Assembly: GCA_036733345.1 (NCBI GenBank)
Contig: DAINAR010000008.1
Location: 1 to 64,000, forward strand
Direction of reading: 5' to 3'
Origin: JAFGMQ01 sp036733345
Lineage (GTDB): Bacteria > Desulfobacterota > DSM-4660 > Desulfatiglandales > Desulfatiglandaceae
Length of the DNA stretch: 64,000 nt
Made by a program: the position numbers and the translations under genes. Positions 42,895-50,972 of this stretch are shown one piece after another; position 1 is the first letter of the stretch; each line of letters starts with the position of its first letter. A model generated the notes under the pieces. It was not told the origin of the DNA. It made no database searches and was given only the letters and a program-made list of their open reading frames with translations.

Positions 42895-44304
42895 TTATAA
42901 AAATGCGAGATCCCTTAAAGCTTTAGACAGGATCTTCAAATCAGATTCCTGTACTGTTCTGACATCAATAATGACCTTATCTTTTTCAAGCCTTGCAATT
43001 ACAGGTGGATCATATGTCCTGAGCCAAGTCTCCATAAATTTTGAAGATAATTTTTCTGGAATCAGAGATATTAAACAGCTTGGCAGTTCCAGTAGCGGCA
43101 ATGCTCCTCCTCCAACTTTTGAGTTTCCATCCCTAAGTTCAATAGAATAGTTTAAGCACTTAATATTACCGGCTAATCTGATCAGACGCTCAGCCTTCAT
43201 TTTCAAGGATCTGTAGCTTTGACATATCATCCTTAGAGTAGGGATATCTTTCACTGCCTTATTTTCTTCCCTGTACAGTCTCAATGTCTCCTCAAGTGCC
43301 AGGAGAGTCAATTTATCTATCCTCAAGGCTCTCGTGAGCTGATTTTCCTTGATCGCATCTATAAGGTCTTTGCGCCCCAGAATGATACCTGCCTGAGGCC
43401 CGCCTAAAAGTTTATCGCCACTAAAGGTTACTAAATCAGCCCCTTGTAACAATGATTCCTGTACTGTTGGTTCCTTGTTATAAATATATTTTGAAAGATC
43501 AAAGATACATCCACTGCCCAGATCTTCCATAATTGGTATATTGTATCGCTTGCCCAGTTTTGCAAGATCATTCAAGGGGACCTCCTCCGTAAAACCCACA
43601 ATCTGAAAATTGCTTGTGTGTACCTTCAATAAAAGTGCTGTTTCCTCTCCAATCATTTCTTCATAATCATTCAGGTGGGTTTTATTTGTTGTTCCGACTT
43701 CAACCATTTTAGCCCCACTCCTCCGCATAACATCCGGTATTCGAAAAGACCCTCCTATTTCAACCAGCTGTCCCCTGGAAACAATAACCTCGCGCCCCTT
43801 TGCCAGCGTATCAAGGCAGATAAGAACCGCAGCAGCATTGTTGTTCACTACCATAGCGGCTTCTGCGGACGTCAGCTCTTTAAGTATTTCCTCCACATGT
43901 ACATATCTGCTCCCTCTTTTTCCCTGCGCCAAATCATATTCAAGGTTGCTGTAAAAGCCTCCTATTTCTTTCAATCTTCTCAAAACCTTATCAGCCATAT
44001 TGGATCGTCCTAAATTTGTATGAACGACTATACCCGTGGCATTAATGACCCTTTTCAGACTTGGCTGTGATATTTTATTTAATCTCTCTTTGACTTGGAT
44101 CAAAACGTTTTCAATGTCAATTGTAGAATTGTCCGCCAATTCACCAGACTGGATTTCTCTTCGGAGCTCATCAAGGATTTCATGAATGGACTTTAAAACC
44201 ACGCTTCGTGGATAAACAGGGAGCAGTTCTTCTATCTTTGGATTTAATAACAGACGATCCACGGAAGGTATTTTCCTATATAACTTCTCCTTGTCATTGC
44301 TCAT
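42895..44304 (-). CDS. selA: L-seryl-tRNA(Sec) selenium transferase
   Basis: 469 residues, the usual length. This PLP enzyme converts Ser-tRNA(Sec) to Sec-tRNA(Sec) using selenophosphate. The PLP lysine is Lys298 in TFSGDKLLGGPQAG. VINATGIVVHTNLGRS and EVGTTNKTHLNDYE are family marks. A GTG one codon earlier is equally possible as the start; GGAG sits 6-9 bases upstream. It implies that the organism makes selenoproteins, though selB, selD and selC are not in the window. Confidence 0.96.
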   Translation of the reverse strand: MSNDKEKLYRKIPSVDRLLLNPKIEELLPVYPRSVVLKSIHEILDELRREIQSGELADNSTIDIENVLIQVKERLNKISQPSLKRVINATGIVVHTNLGRSNMADKVLRRLKEIGGFYSNLEYDLAQGKRGSRYVHVEEILKELTSAEAAMVVNNNAAAVLICLDTLAKGREVIVSRGQLVEIGGSFRIPDVMRRSGAKMVEVGTTNKTHLNDYEEMIGEETALLLKVHTSNFQIVGFTEEVPLNDLAKLGKRYNIPIMEDLGSGCIFDLSKYIYNKEPTVQESLLQGADLVTFSGDKLLGGPQAGIILGRKDLIDAIKENQLTRALRIDKLTLLALEETLRLYREENKAVKDIPTLRMICQSYRSLKMKAERLIRLAGNIKCLNYSIELRDGNSKVGGGALPLLELPSCLISLIPEKLSSKFMETWLRTYDPPVIARLEKDKVIIDVRTVQESDLKILSKALRDLAFL

Positions 44305-44307
44305 CAC

Positions 44308-44680
44308 AAAATTCTCCTTCGTAGCAATTGGTTTAGAAGAGCACGCTTTATCATTTCAAAACAAAACAGCATACATTTATTAATATAACACTCTGCTCTG
44401 ATTGAAGAGTTTAAGCCCGGCCATAAAACTTCGGAATGGGATATAAAATAAAATATGGTTTCAAAAAGAGCAATTTCTATTCAAGTTTCTTTTAAAGTAT
44501 TCAGCCTGTCTGTCTTAGCAAACCTTCTGGAAATAATATGACAGATTTTTAATGGCGTCAAATAAGCTGTTCAAAAAAGCAAATAAACATGAACAATTGG
44601 CTATTAAAAATATCAATACAAAATGTGGCAATAAATCACTTGCAAAATAATGCTATCATATGCTAAATAACAATTTTTAT
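44308..44680. other. 373-base AT-rich intergenic region
   Basis: Lies between selA (minus) and the tRNA-His gene (plus). It presumably holds both promoters, but I found no convincing -35/-10 pair, repeat or reading frame in it. Confidence 0.4.
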
Positions 44681-44757
44681 GGTGGGTGTAGCTCAGCTGG
44701 CAGAGCACTGGGTTGTGGCCCCAGCGGTCGTGGGTTCAAATCCCATCACTCACCCCA
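44681..44757 (+). tRNA. tRNA-His (GTG anticodon)
   Basis: Cloverleaf with acceptor GTGGGTG (44682-44688) pairing to CACTCAC (44747-44753), D-arm AGCTCAGCTGGCAGAGC, anticodon stem CTGGG/CCCAG with loop TTGTGGC (anticodon GTG at 44715-44717), and T-arm GTGGGTTCAAATCCCAT. The extra G(-1) at 44681 opposite C73 (44754) is the tRNA-His identity element. CCA is encoded (44755-44757). Confidence 0.97.
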
Positions 44758-45046
44758 TAAAGTTCTTTCAAAAGTTTGACAGTCGGGTGATCAGGACTCA
44801 ATTTTCCTAACGAATTGATTTTTTAATGAATAGTTGATAATAAAACAACCATTCAACTGGTTAACAATCTCAAAATACGCACCAATTTGTAAATAAATAA
44901 CGTGGTATGTCTCTTATTTCTGAACCCATAAATGTATAATTTTCCTATTGACGCGGGCTTATTTTTGTATTAATCAAAACTTTGGGCTTAAAAATGGCTG
45001 TAATTATTTAATCAAACTTCAATTAAATTATTAAAAGGGGGAAGCT

Positions 45047-46072
45047 ATGAAGAGTGGTAAATGGTTTTTGGTTTTGCTTTTAGGAATGGTTTTGATGGGC
45101 TTGCCATTAATGAATGGCAGTGCAAAGGCTGCAGATTTTAATCTTACCTACAGCAACTTTTTTCCACCGACCCATTTCAATGGCAAATTGGGAGACACAT
45201 GGGCAAAAGAGATTGAAAAACGTACTGATGGCAAAGTCAAAATCACCTACTTTCCTGGCGGATCATTGCTCAAGGGCGCGGCTATTTTTGATGGAGTCGT
45301 TAAAGGTGTAACAGATATAGGCATGTCATGTTTTGCCTATACCCGTGGAAGATTCCCAGCAATGGAAGCTCTTGATCTTCCTATGGGATATCCCACCGGC
45401 TATGCGGCAACTATGGTTGCAAATGATTTTTATAAAAAGTTTAAACCGGAAGAGCTGGACAAAGTTGAAATTCTGTACATCCATGCACATGGTCCTGGCC
45501 TTCTTCATACTAAAATGGCTATAAATACTCTTGAAGACCTCAAAGGCAAAAAGATTCGAGCCACCGGCTTAAGCGCCAAAGTGGTAGATGCCCTTGGTGC
45601 CGCAGCTGTCGGCATGCCTCAGGGGGGCACCTATGAGGCACTTCAGAAGGGTGTTGTTGAAGGTACCTTTGGTCCTATCGAAGTATTGAAGGGATGGAAA
45701 CAGGGTGAAGTTATCAAATATACAACCGATTGTTTCTCTGTCGGATATACAACAGCCATGTATGTAGCGATGAACAAAAAGAAGTGGGATGCACTTCCGG
45801 CAGATATCAAAAAGGTCATTGAAGAAGTCAGCAATGAATGGATACCCAAGCATGCTGAAGGATGGGATACTGCAGACGCTGAAGGCCGTGCGTTCAGTGC
45901 AAGCCTTGGAAATCAGTTTATTACCCTTTCCGAACAGGAAAGCGCCCGCTGGGCCGAAGCAGTCGATCCGGTTATCGATGAATATGTTAAGGCACAAGAG
46001 GCTCAGGGACACCCGGCCAAAGAATATGTTCAGTTTATAAAAGACAGTATTAAGAAATACAGTAAGAAGTAA
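45047..46072 (+). CDS. dctP: TRAP transporter solute-binding protein
   Basis: 341 residues. The signal peptide is MKSGKWFLVLLLGMVLMGLP then LMNGSAKA, cleaved before ADF (about residue 28). The mature DctP-fold protein has the family's substrate-clamping arginine region (KKIRATGLSAK), the GGTYEALQKGVVEGTFGPIE block and a typical TDCFSVGYTTAMYVAMNKKKWDALP stretch. It binds a carboxylate in the periplasm and delivers it to DctQM. The ATG follows AGGGGGAA. The neighbouring catabolic genes suggest an aromatic or organic acid, but the ligand is not readable. Confidence 0.93.
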   Translation: MKSGKWFLVLLLGMVLMGLPLMNGSAKAADFNLTYSNFFPPTHFNGKLGDTWAKEIEKRTDGKVKITYFPGGSLLKGAAIFDGVVKGVTDIGMSCFAYTRGRFPAMEALDLPMGYPTGYAATMVANDFYKKFKPEELDKVEILYIHAHGPGLLHTKMAINTLEDLKGKKIRATGLSAKVVDALGAAAVGMPQGGTYEALQKGVVEGTFGPIEVLKGWKQGEVIKYTTDCFSVGYTTAMYVAMNKKKWDALPADIKKVIEEVSNEWIPKHAEGWDTADAEGRAFSASLGNQFITLSEQESARWAEAVDPVIDEYVKAQEAQGHPAKEYVQFIKDSIKKYSKK

Positions 46073-46148
46073 TTTGGTAAAACCATAATTGGGGGTTGCC
46101 GTTTATAAAATGGCGACCCCATAGCATTTTTTACATTGAGGTGATGAA

Positions 46149-46652
46149 ATGGGTTCTGGTTCAATACAAATTCGGCGCTTGGCTGATTTTCTAAATCTCA
46201 TTGCTGGCTGGGCCTTGATATTCATGACATTTCTTACCTGTGCGGATGTTATACTGCGAATCTTCAGATTCCCTATCCCCGGCACCTATGAAGTAGTCGG
46301 GTTTTTAGGAGCAGTAGTGGCATCCTTTGCCATGGCCCACACCACAATAATGAGGGGTCATGTCGCAGTGGAAGTCCTGACTGAACAGCTTTCTGATAAG
46401 ACTCAGAGAATAATATTTGTCGTTACCAGTGCGCTTAGCATTTTGCTGTTTATCCTGCTTGCATATGAATGCTTTCGATTCGGAAATGACCTCAGGATTG
46501 AAAACGAGGTTTCTTTAACCCTTCAGATACCATTTTTCCCTGTGCTTTATGGTATTTCCTTTTCGTCGATAGTAGTATGCTTTGTTATTTTCGTTGATTT
46601 CTGGAAAGTTCTCTTAGGAAAAGAAAAGCCTTGGTTTCCGTGGAAAAAATAA
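46149..46652 (+). CDS. dctQ: TRAP transporter small permease
   Basis: 167 residues with four predicted membrane helices (about 17-40, 50-70, 90-112 and 130-152), the DctQ topology. RGHVAVEVLTEQL in the second loop is typical. It works with DctM as the membrane unit of a Na+-driven, periplasmic-binding-protein-dependent carboxylate transporter. GAGGTG precedes the ATG. It lies 76 bases after dctP and 55 before dctM in one operon. Confidence 0.9.
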   Translation: MGSGSIQIRRLADFLNLIAGWALIFMTFLTCADVILRIFRFPIPGTYEVVGFLGAVVASFAMAHTTIMRGHVAVEVLTEQLSDKTQRIIFVVTSALSILLFILLAYECFRFGNDLRIENEVSLTLQIPFFPVLYGISFSSIVVCFVIFVDFWKVLLGKEKPWFPWKK

Positions 46653-46707
46653 TTTCTGTTAGAAAACATTATAATATTTTGTCTCAACCCGTGTAAGGAG
46701 AAGTGGT

Positions 46708-48009
46708 ATGAATCCAACAACAGTGGGCCTGATTGGATTGGCAATTCTGGTAATTTTTCTTTTCTCTCGCATGCCTGTGGCTTTTGTTATGGGCCTCTTG
46801 GGGGTAGTAGGATTCAGTTATGTGGTATCCTTCGAAGGTGGCATGAGGATGCTCGCAAAGGACTTTTTTGATATATTCGGATCTTACAGCCTGACAGTTG
46901 TCCCGCTTTTTATGCTAATGGGGCAAATAACATTCCATGCAGGAATAAGCAGTCGTCTTTTCGATACCGCATATAAGCTTATCGGTCATCTTCCAGGCGG
47001 TTTGGCAATGGCGGCCGTAGCCGCTTGCGCCGGGTTTGCCGCAATCTGTGGTTCAACAAACGCAGCGGCTGCTACCATGGGGACAGTTGCCCTGCCTGAA
47101 ATGAAAAGATACAAATATGATGATGAACTTGCTACAGGAACAATCGCAGCAGGAGGAAGTCTTGGCATCCTGATTCCTCCCAGCGTAATATTCATTGTTT
47201 ATGGTATTCTCACTGAACAATCAATAGGAAGTCTTTTCATTGCCGGAATTGTACCTGGTATACTCCTGAGCCTTTTGTTTGTCTCAGCTATATATGTCTG
47301 GGTAAAAATAAAGCCTGAAACGGCGCCGCGCGGGCCAAAAACAACTCTAAAAGAAAAACTTGTCTCATTGGCTGGAGTTGGAGACACGCTTATTTTATTT
47401 ATACTTGTTATGGGCGGCCTGTTTGCCGGTTTTTTTACCCCTACAGAAGCAGGTGCAGTCGGTGCTGGAGGTGCAATCCTGCTTGGATTTATCCGAAGAC
47501 GTCTCACATGGAAAGGATTTATACAGGCGGCCATTGAAAGTACCAGGATATCATGTATGGTTCTTGTTATTGTTGCCGGTGCAACCATGTTCGGGCATTT
47601 CCTTGCAATAACGAGGATTCCATTTGCTCTGGCCACCTGGGTAAGCGAGCTTGCAATGCCGCACTGGGCAATTATGGCCTTCATCATCTTTTTATACCTT
47701 GTTGGCGGAGCATTTGTTGATGCCCTTGCCCTTATACTTTTAACAATCCCCATATTCTATCCGGTTGTAACAAGTATGGGATATGACCCGATCTGGTTCG
47801 GAGTTATTATAGTGTTGGTTACACAGATGGGAGTTATTACGCCTCCCGTGGGTGTAAATGTATATATAGTCAACGGTATTGCAAAGGATGTCCCCTTAAT
47901 GACTATTTTCAGAGGAGCTGTTCCTTTTCTCATTGCTATTATTCTCTGCTCCTTGATAATGATCCCATTTCCGCAAATCGCTTTGTTTCTGCCGAAACTT
48001 ATGAATTAA
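46708..48009 (+). CDS. dctM: TRAP transporter large permease
   Basis: 433 residues with about 11-12 membrane segments, the DctM family. Signatures are GGLAMAAVAACAGFAAICGSTNAAAATMGTVALPEMKRY, the SLGILIPPSVIFIVYGILTEQSIG block, GFFTPTEAGAVGAGGA and the closing TQMGVITPPVGVNVYIV. It is the ion-coupled channel of the TRAP system, in operon with dctP and dctQ. The ribosome site is AAGGAGAAG. A 35-bp palindrome lies 20 bases after the stop codon. Confidence 0.94.
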   Translation: MNPTTVGLIGLAILVIFLFSRMPVAFVMGLLGVVGFSYVVSFEGGMRMLAKDFFDIFGSYSLTVVPLFMLMGQITFHAGISSRLFDTAYKLIGHLPGGLAMAAVAACAGFAAICGSTNAAAATMGTVALPEMKRYKYDDELATGTIAAGGSLGILIPPSVIFIVYGILTEQSIGSLFIAGIVPGILLSLLFVSAIYVWVKIKPETAPRGPKTTLKEKLVSLAGVGDTLILFILVMGGLFAGFFTPTEAGAVGAGGAILLGFIRRRLTWKGFIQAAIESTRISCMVLVIVAGATMFGHFLAITRIPFALATWVSELAMPHWAIMAFIIFLYLVGGAFVDALALILLTIPIFYPVVTSMGYDPIWFGVIIVLVTQMGVITPPVGVNVYIVNGIAKDVPLMTIFRGAVPFLIAIILCSLIMIPFPQIALFLPKLMN

Positions 48010-48028
48010 CATAAATATTTTATTACTG

Positions 48029-48063
48029 CTTGTGTCTAATGGAATAATTCCATTAGACACAAG
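48029..48063. repeat. 35-bp palindrome after the TRAP operon
   Basis: Two 17-base arms are exactly complementary around one central A (48046). It begins 20 bases after the dctM stop and is not followed by a strong U-tract. It probably acts as a transcription end or mRNA stabiliser. Its perfection and AT-richness resemble the palindrome at 32319-32358. Confidence 0.75.
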
Positions 48064-48247
48064 TAAAAGATTCATCCTGACTTCCAGCATATTGATCACA
48101 AAATTGTAACAAGCCTTTCTTCAACCCACAAATAAAGCCTGATAAATCCTTTCACGCCTCACTGGCAGAGCATATTAAAGACTCGTCTGCCTCTGGCCGA
48201 TTAAACCTGATGCAGGGTGCACATACCTGAAAAATACATTATAAAAT

Positions 48248-48850
48248 TCATCCGTTGATCAAGCGAACCAGTGTTGAATCCTTACAATAATCAATTATAT
48301 TCAGGCATCCATAATCCTGATGAATATGGAACATTTGGGCGGGGCTCAAACCAAGGGCACAGCAAATAATAATACGATTTATTCCTCCATGACCAACTAT
48401 TATAATATCTTTTCCCTTGTGTTCCGATAAAATTCTATCAAAACAGCTCATGATTCTCCTGGAAAAACTGTCAATTGATTCTCCACCACCCGGAGCCTTA
48501 TACTTAAGCAAATCTGCCTTGCGCTTATCAAGTTCTTCCGGAAATAACTTCTTAATTTCGGAAAATATCAGTCCTTCCCATTCTCCGAAATACATCTCTC
48601 TCAGCTCAGCTAAGGAGTGATGTGGGACATCATGATACTGAGCAATAAGGCGGCCACCTGTTATACTTCTCTTTAAATCACTTGAATAAATCGCCCCGGG
48701 CTCTAACCAGCGAAGGCGCTCCGCCATCTGTTGCATTTGAAGTAACCCGATATCAGTCAACTCTGCATCTGTATAACCATATACGGGGAATTTCTCAAAT
48801 CCTTTTACTTGCCCGTGCCTTACGATATACACCCTGCTTATACGCTTCAT
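48248..48850 (-). CDS. Histidine phosphatase family protein (alpha-ribazole phosphatase-like)
   Basis: 200 residues. The catalytic RHG motif is IVRHGQVKG (Arg11, His12), and the second histidine lies in IIIVGHGGINRIIIC. Between them AELREMYFGEWEGL carries the catalytic acid, and GGGESIDSFSRRI matches CobC/PhoE-type phosphatases. Roles in this family include alpha-ribazole phosphatase of B12 synthesis and broad phosphatases; no cobalamin genes are adjacent, so I leave it general. AAGGAAAG precedes the ATG. Confidence 0.85.
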   Translation of the reverse strand: MKRISRVYIVRHGQVKGFEKFPVYGYTDAELTDIGLLQMQQMAERLRWLEPGAIYSSDLKRSITGGRLIAQYHDVPHHSLAELREMYFGEWEGLIFSEIKKLFPEELDKRKADLLKYKAPGGGESIDSFSRRIMSCFDRILSEHKGKDIIIVGHGGINRIIICCALGLSPAQMFHIHQDYGCLNIIDYCKDSTLVRLING

Positions 48851-49233
48851 AACTTTCTTTCCTTAAATAAAAATTTACTGATAGGCACATAATAAAATCT
48901 TTAACATCCCATGGCAGCCCTTATTTTATTCTTGCATATACAGTGCGTATAATCCATGGCATGTAATTAGAGTATTCAGCACACTTTTCTGACGATACTA
49001 AGCTTGATGGCCTTTTAAAAGTCGAAAAATTCCATTTTCCGTCATTCCGAAGAAGAGACTGTGTCGCAATTAGAAAAAATATCCCAGCCAGCCAAAGGCT
49101 GTTAAAAGGCTGATAAAATTCCGAATCACGCTGCGGCGGGGTGAGGAATCTTAATCCCGCCTGGGCGGGACTGAATTTACTGAAATCAAGATTTCTCCCG
49201 GAGTTTATCCCGATGAAAATCGGGCCTTGAAAG
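48851..49233. other. 383-base non-coding region with small inverted repeats
   Basis: No supported gene. It holds TCCCGC/GCGGGA arms at 49155-49170 and CCCGAT/ATCGGG arms at 49209-49224, the latter just before the tandem repeat. GCGGCGGGGTGAGG and GGCTG-rich stretches resemble parts of the dispersed repeat but do not align along its length. Confidence 0.5.
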
Positions 49234-49433
49234 TTTACCCGCCAATCTTTGTGGTGGGTTTACCCGCCAATCTTTGTGGTGGGTTTACCCGCCAATCTTT
49301 GTGGAGGGTTTACCCGCCAGTCTTTGTGGAGGGTTTACCCGCCAGTCTTTGTGGAGGGTTTACCCGCCAGTCTTTGTGGAGGGTTTACCCGCCAATCTTT
49401 GTGGAGGGTTTACCCGCCAGTCTTTGTGGTGGT
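49234..49433. repeat. Eight tandem copies of a 25-bp unit
   Basis: The unit TTTACCCGCCARTCTTTGTG plus GWGGG is repeated eight times head to tail from 49234, 49259, 49284, 49309, 49334, 49359, 49384 and 49409. Units vary at one A/G and one T/A position. There are no spacers, so it is not a CRISPR. Because 25 is not a multiple of 3 and no unit contains a stop, all three plus-strand frames are open, which yields spurious reading frames. Confidence 0.95.
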
Positions 49434-49834
49434 GTTATACCCTGCTTGAAGCGGTACCGGAGTGACTAATTTTTTCAAATTTGTCAAGCTTGCATCTTGA
49501 AATAATTTAACTTTATTTATGAAAGACTTATTCATTACTTAATTTAGTATTCTGATCAAGCACTTAAAAATATACACATGAATCATATTTTCATTAATAC
49601 CGGTTGCTGAGAAATCTGTCAAAGATATTAATATAAATTGGAATGAGTGTTTTGTATTTCGGATTTAGGGCTTTATTGAAACCAACAAATGTTGTATAAA
49701 CTCCAATTAGAAAACCTCTTTTCAATAGCCATTTATGATTAACGGTCTCGTAAGGGATAAAATGCCAGGCTGAACCGATAAATTACAATTTACAGTTCAA
49801 AGATAATTCACTAATTTTGTGCGGAAACCATAAA
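49434..49834. other. 401-base AT-rich intergenic region
   Basis: Between the tandem repeat and the small cysteine-rich gene. I see no reading frame with a ribosome site, no strong hairpin and no repeat. Confidence 0.4.
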
Positions 49835-50086
49835 ATGTCAAAAAAAGATTGTTTCGGGGTCCTGAATAAGGTTTTTCCAGCAGGCAAAGAAGGCCTCAGG
49901 GAACCTGGCCCTGATTGCATGAACTGTAATGACCGAAAGGAATGCCTGCAAAAGGCATTAACAACCCATGAAGGCATTAGCTTTAGGAGTGAAATCGCTG
50001 ACCGTATTCCTGCTAAAGGCTTTGTTGAACGAATAAAAAGGTGGTCTTACAGAAAAGACCTTGACAGACAAAAACTCAAAAACTAA
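49835..50086 (+). CDS. Small cysteine-containing protein, unknown function
   Basis: 83 residues. It has CMNCNDRKECLQKAL near residues 30-44, a Cys-x2-Cys-x5-Cys pattern that with Cys6 could bind a metal or an Fe-S cluster. The preceding FPAGKEGLREPGPDC and the C-terminal basic helix (GFVERIKRWSYRKDLDRQKLK) look like a conserved small protein. I use the ATG at 49835; a TTG six codons upstream is possible. It ends 11 bases before the zinc-ribbon/Yip1 gene, so the two are probably co-transcribed. No function assigned. Confidence 0.65.
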   Translation: MSKKDCFGVLNKVFPAGKEGLREPGPDCMNCNDRKECLQKALTTHEGISFRSEIADRIPAKGFVERIKRWSYRKDLDRQKLKN

Positions 50087-50097
50087 GGCAATAAAAA

Positions 50098-50919
50098 ATG
50101 ACTGTTGTGCTGACCTGTCCTTACTGTAATTTCTCAAAAAAGATCCCCAAAGAAAAAATCCCCGGCGGCGCAAGAAGGGCAATCTGTCCCAAATGCCATC
50201 AGCAATTTGAATTTTCCCGTGCTGAAAAAACTTCTGAATCCTTTGCAGGGGAAACAGGATTTCAATACGATCCCGGAGAAAGAACACAGGACATTAGGGA
50301 TAAATTACCTGAACAAAACTCTCCCTGGGAAAAAAGATCTGAGTTGGGGTTATGGAAAGGAATTTTATATACGATAAAGAGTTCACTATTTTCCCCGGAA
50401 GCTTTCTTCAGCAAACTAAAATTTAGAGGCGGGATAAAAGAACCCCTGGCCTTCGCAATATTAATGGGATCTACCGGGTATATGCTATCATTTTTCTGGC
50501 AATTTTTGATTGCTTCAGGGGGGGGGTTACCCATAATCAGCTCTTATTTTTCTCAATTTGCCATGGGGTTAATAATTTTGTTCGGTATGATAGCCATCCC
50601 TTTTTTTGTTGTTATTGGATTATTTATAAGCAGCTCTGTATGGCATCTTCTGCTCCTGATTGTCAGAGGAGCAAATAATGGATTTGAAGCAACCTTTAAA
50701 GTGGTAGCCTATTCCCAATCAACTCAGATATTTTCTATCGTACCGTTTGCTGGAAGTCTGATAGGAAGTATCTGGCGAATCATTATTCAGATCATAGGAC
50801 TTCGTGAGATACATAAAACCTCATACTTAAAAGTAATCGTCGCTTTCCTGATTCCTGTAGCATTTTTTATTTTTTTGCTTGTCACATTCCTGATACTTTT
50901 TTTCGTATTCCTCAGGTAA
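50098..50919 (+). CDS. Zinc-ribbon and Yip1-domain membrane protein
   Basis: 273 residues. The N-terminal zinc ribbon (CPYCNFSKKIPKEKIPGGARRAICPKC, with Cys pairs near residues 7-10 and 31-34) is of the MJ0042-like type. A polar linker leads to a Yip1-like membrane domain with about five helices (from about 120 to the C-terminus, ending FLIPVAFFIFLLVTFLILFF). Homologues are widespread in deltaproteobacteria and uncharacterised; a membrane-organising or sensing role is only a guess. It follows a small Cys-rich protein by 11 bases. Confidence 0.75.
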   Translation: MTVVLTCPYCNFSKKIPKEKIPGGARRAICPKCHQQFEFSRAEKTSESFAGETGFQYDPGERTQDIRDKLPEQNSPWEKRSELGLWKGILYTIKSSLFSPEAFFSKLKFRGGIKEPLAFAILMGSTGYMLSFFWQFLIASGGGLPIISSYFSQFAMGLIILFGMIAIPFFVVIGLFISSSVWHLLLLIVRGANNGFEATFKVVAYSQSTQIFSIVPFAGSLIGSIWRIIIQIIGLREIHKTSYLKVIVAFLIPVAFFIFLLVTFLILFFVFLR

Positions 50920-50972
50920 CAAATATTTTACAGGATTTAAAAGTTCTTGTTGTTGAAAGGACACACTCAATT

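Noticed and set aside
47199..47753. 184-residue minus-strand frame
   Set aside because: Antisense to dctM; no motif and no ribosome site.
49080..49200. Third copy of the dispersed repeat
   Set aside because: It shares GC-rich motifs (GCGGCGGGGT, CCCGCC...GGCGGG) but not the block order or the central conserved segment of the two real copies.
49234..49433. CRISPR array
   Set aside because: The units are directly adjacent without spacers, and no cas gene is in the window.
49227..49469. Three overlapping reading frames of 63-80 residues with VYPPIFV/GLPANLCGG repeats
   Set aside because: They are produced by the 25-bp tandem array, which has no stop in any plus frame. There is no ribosome site and no plausible protein.
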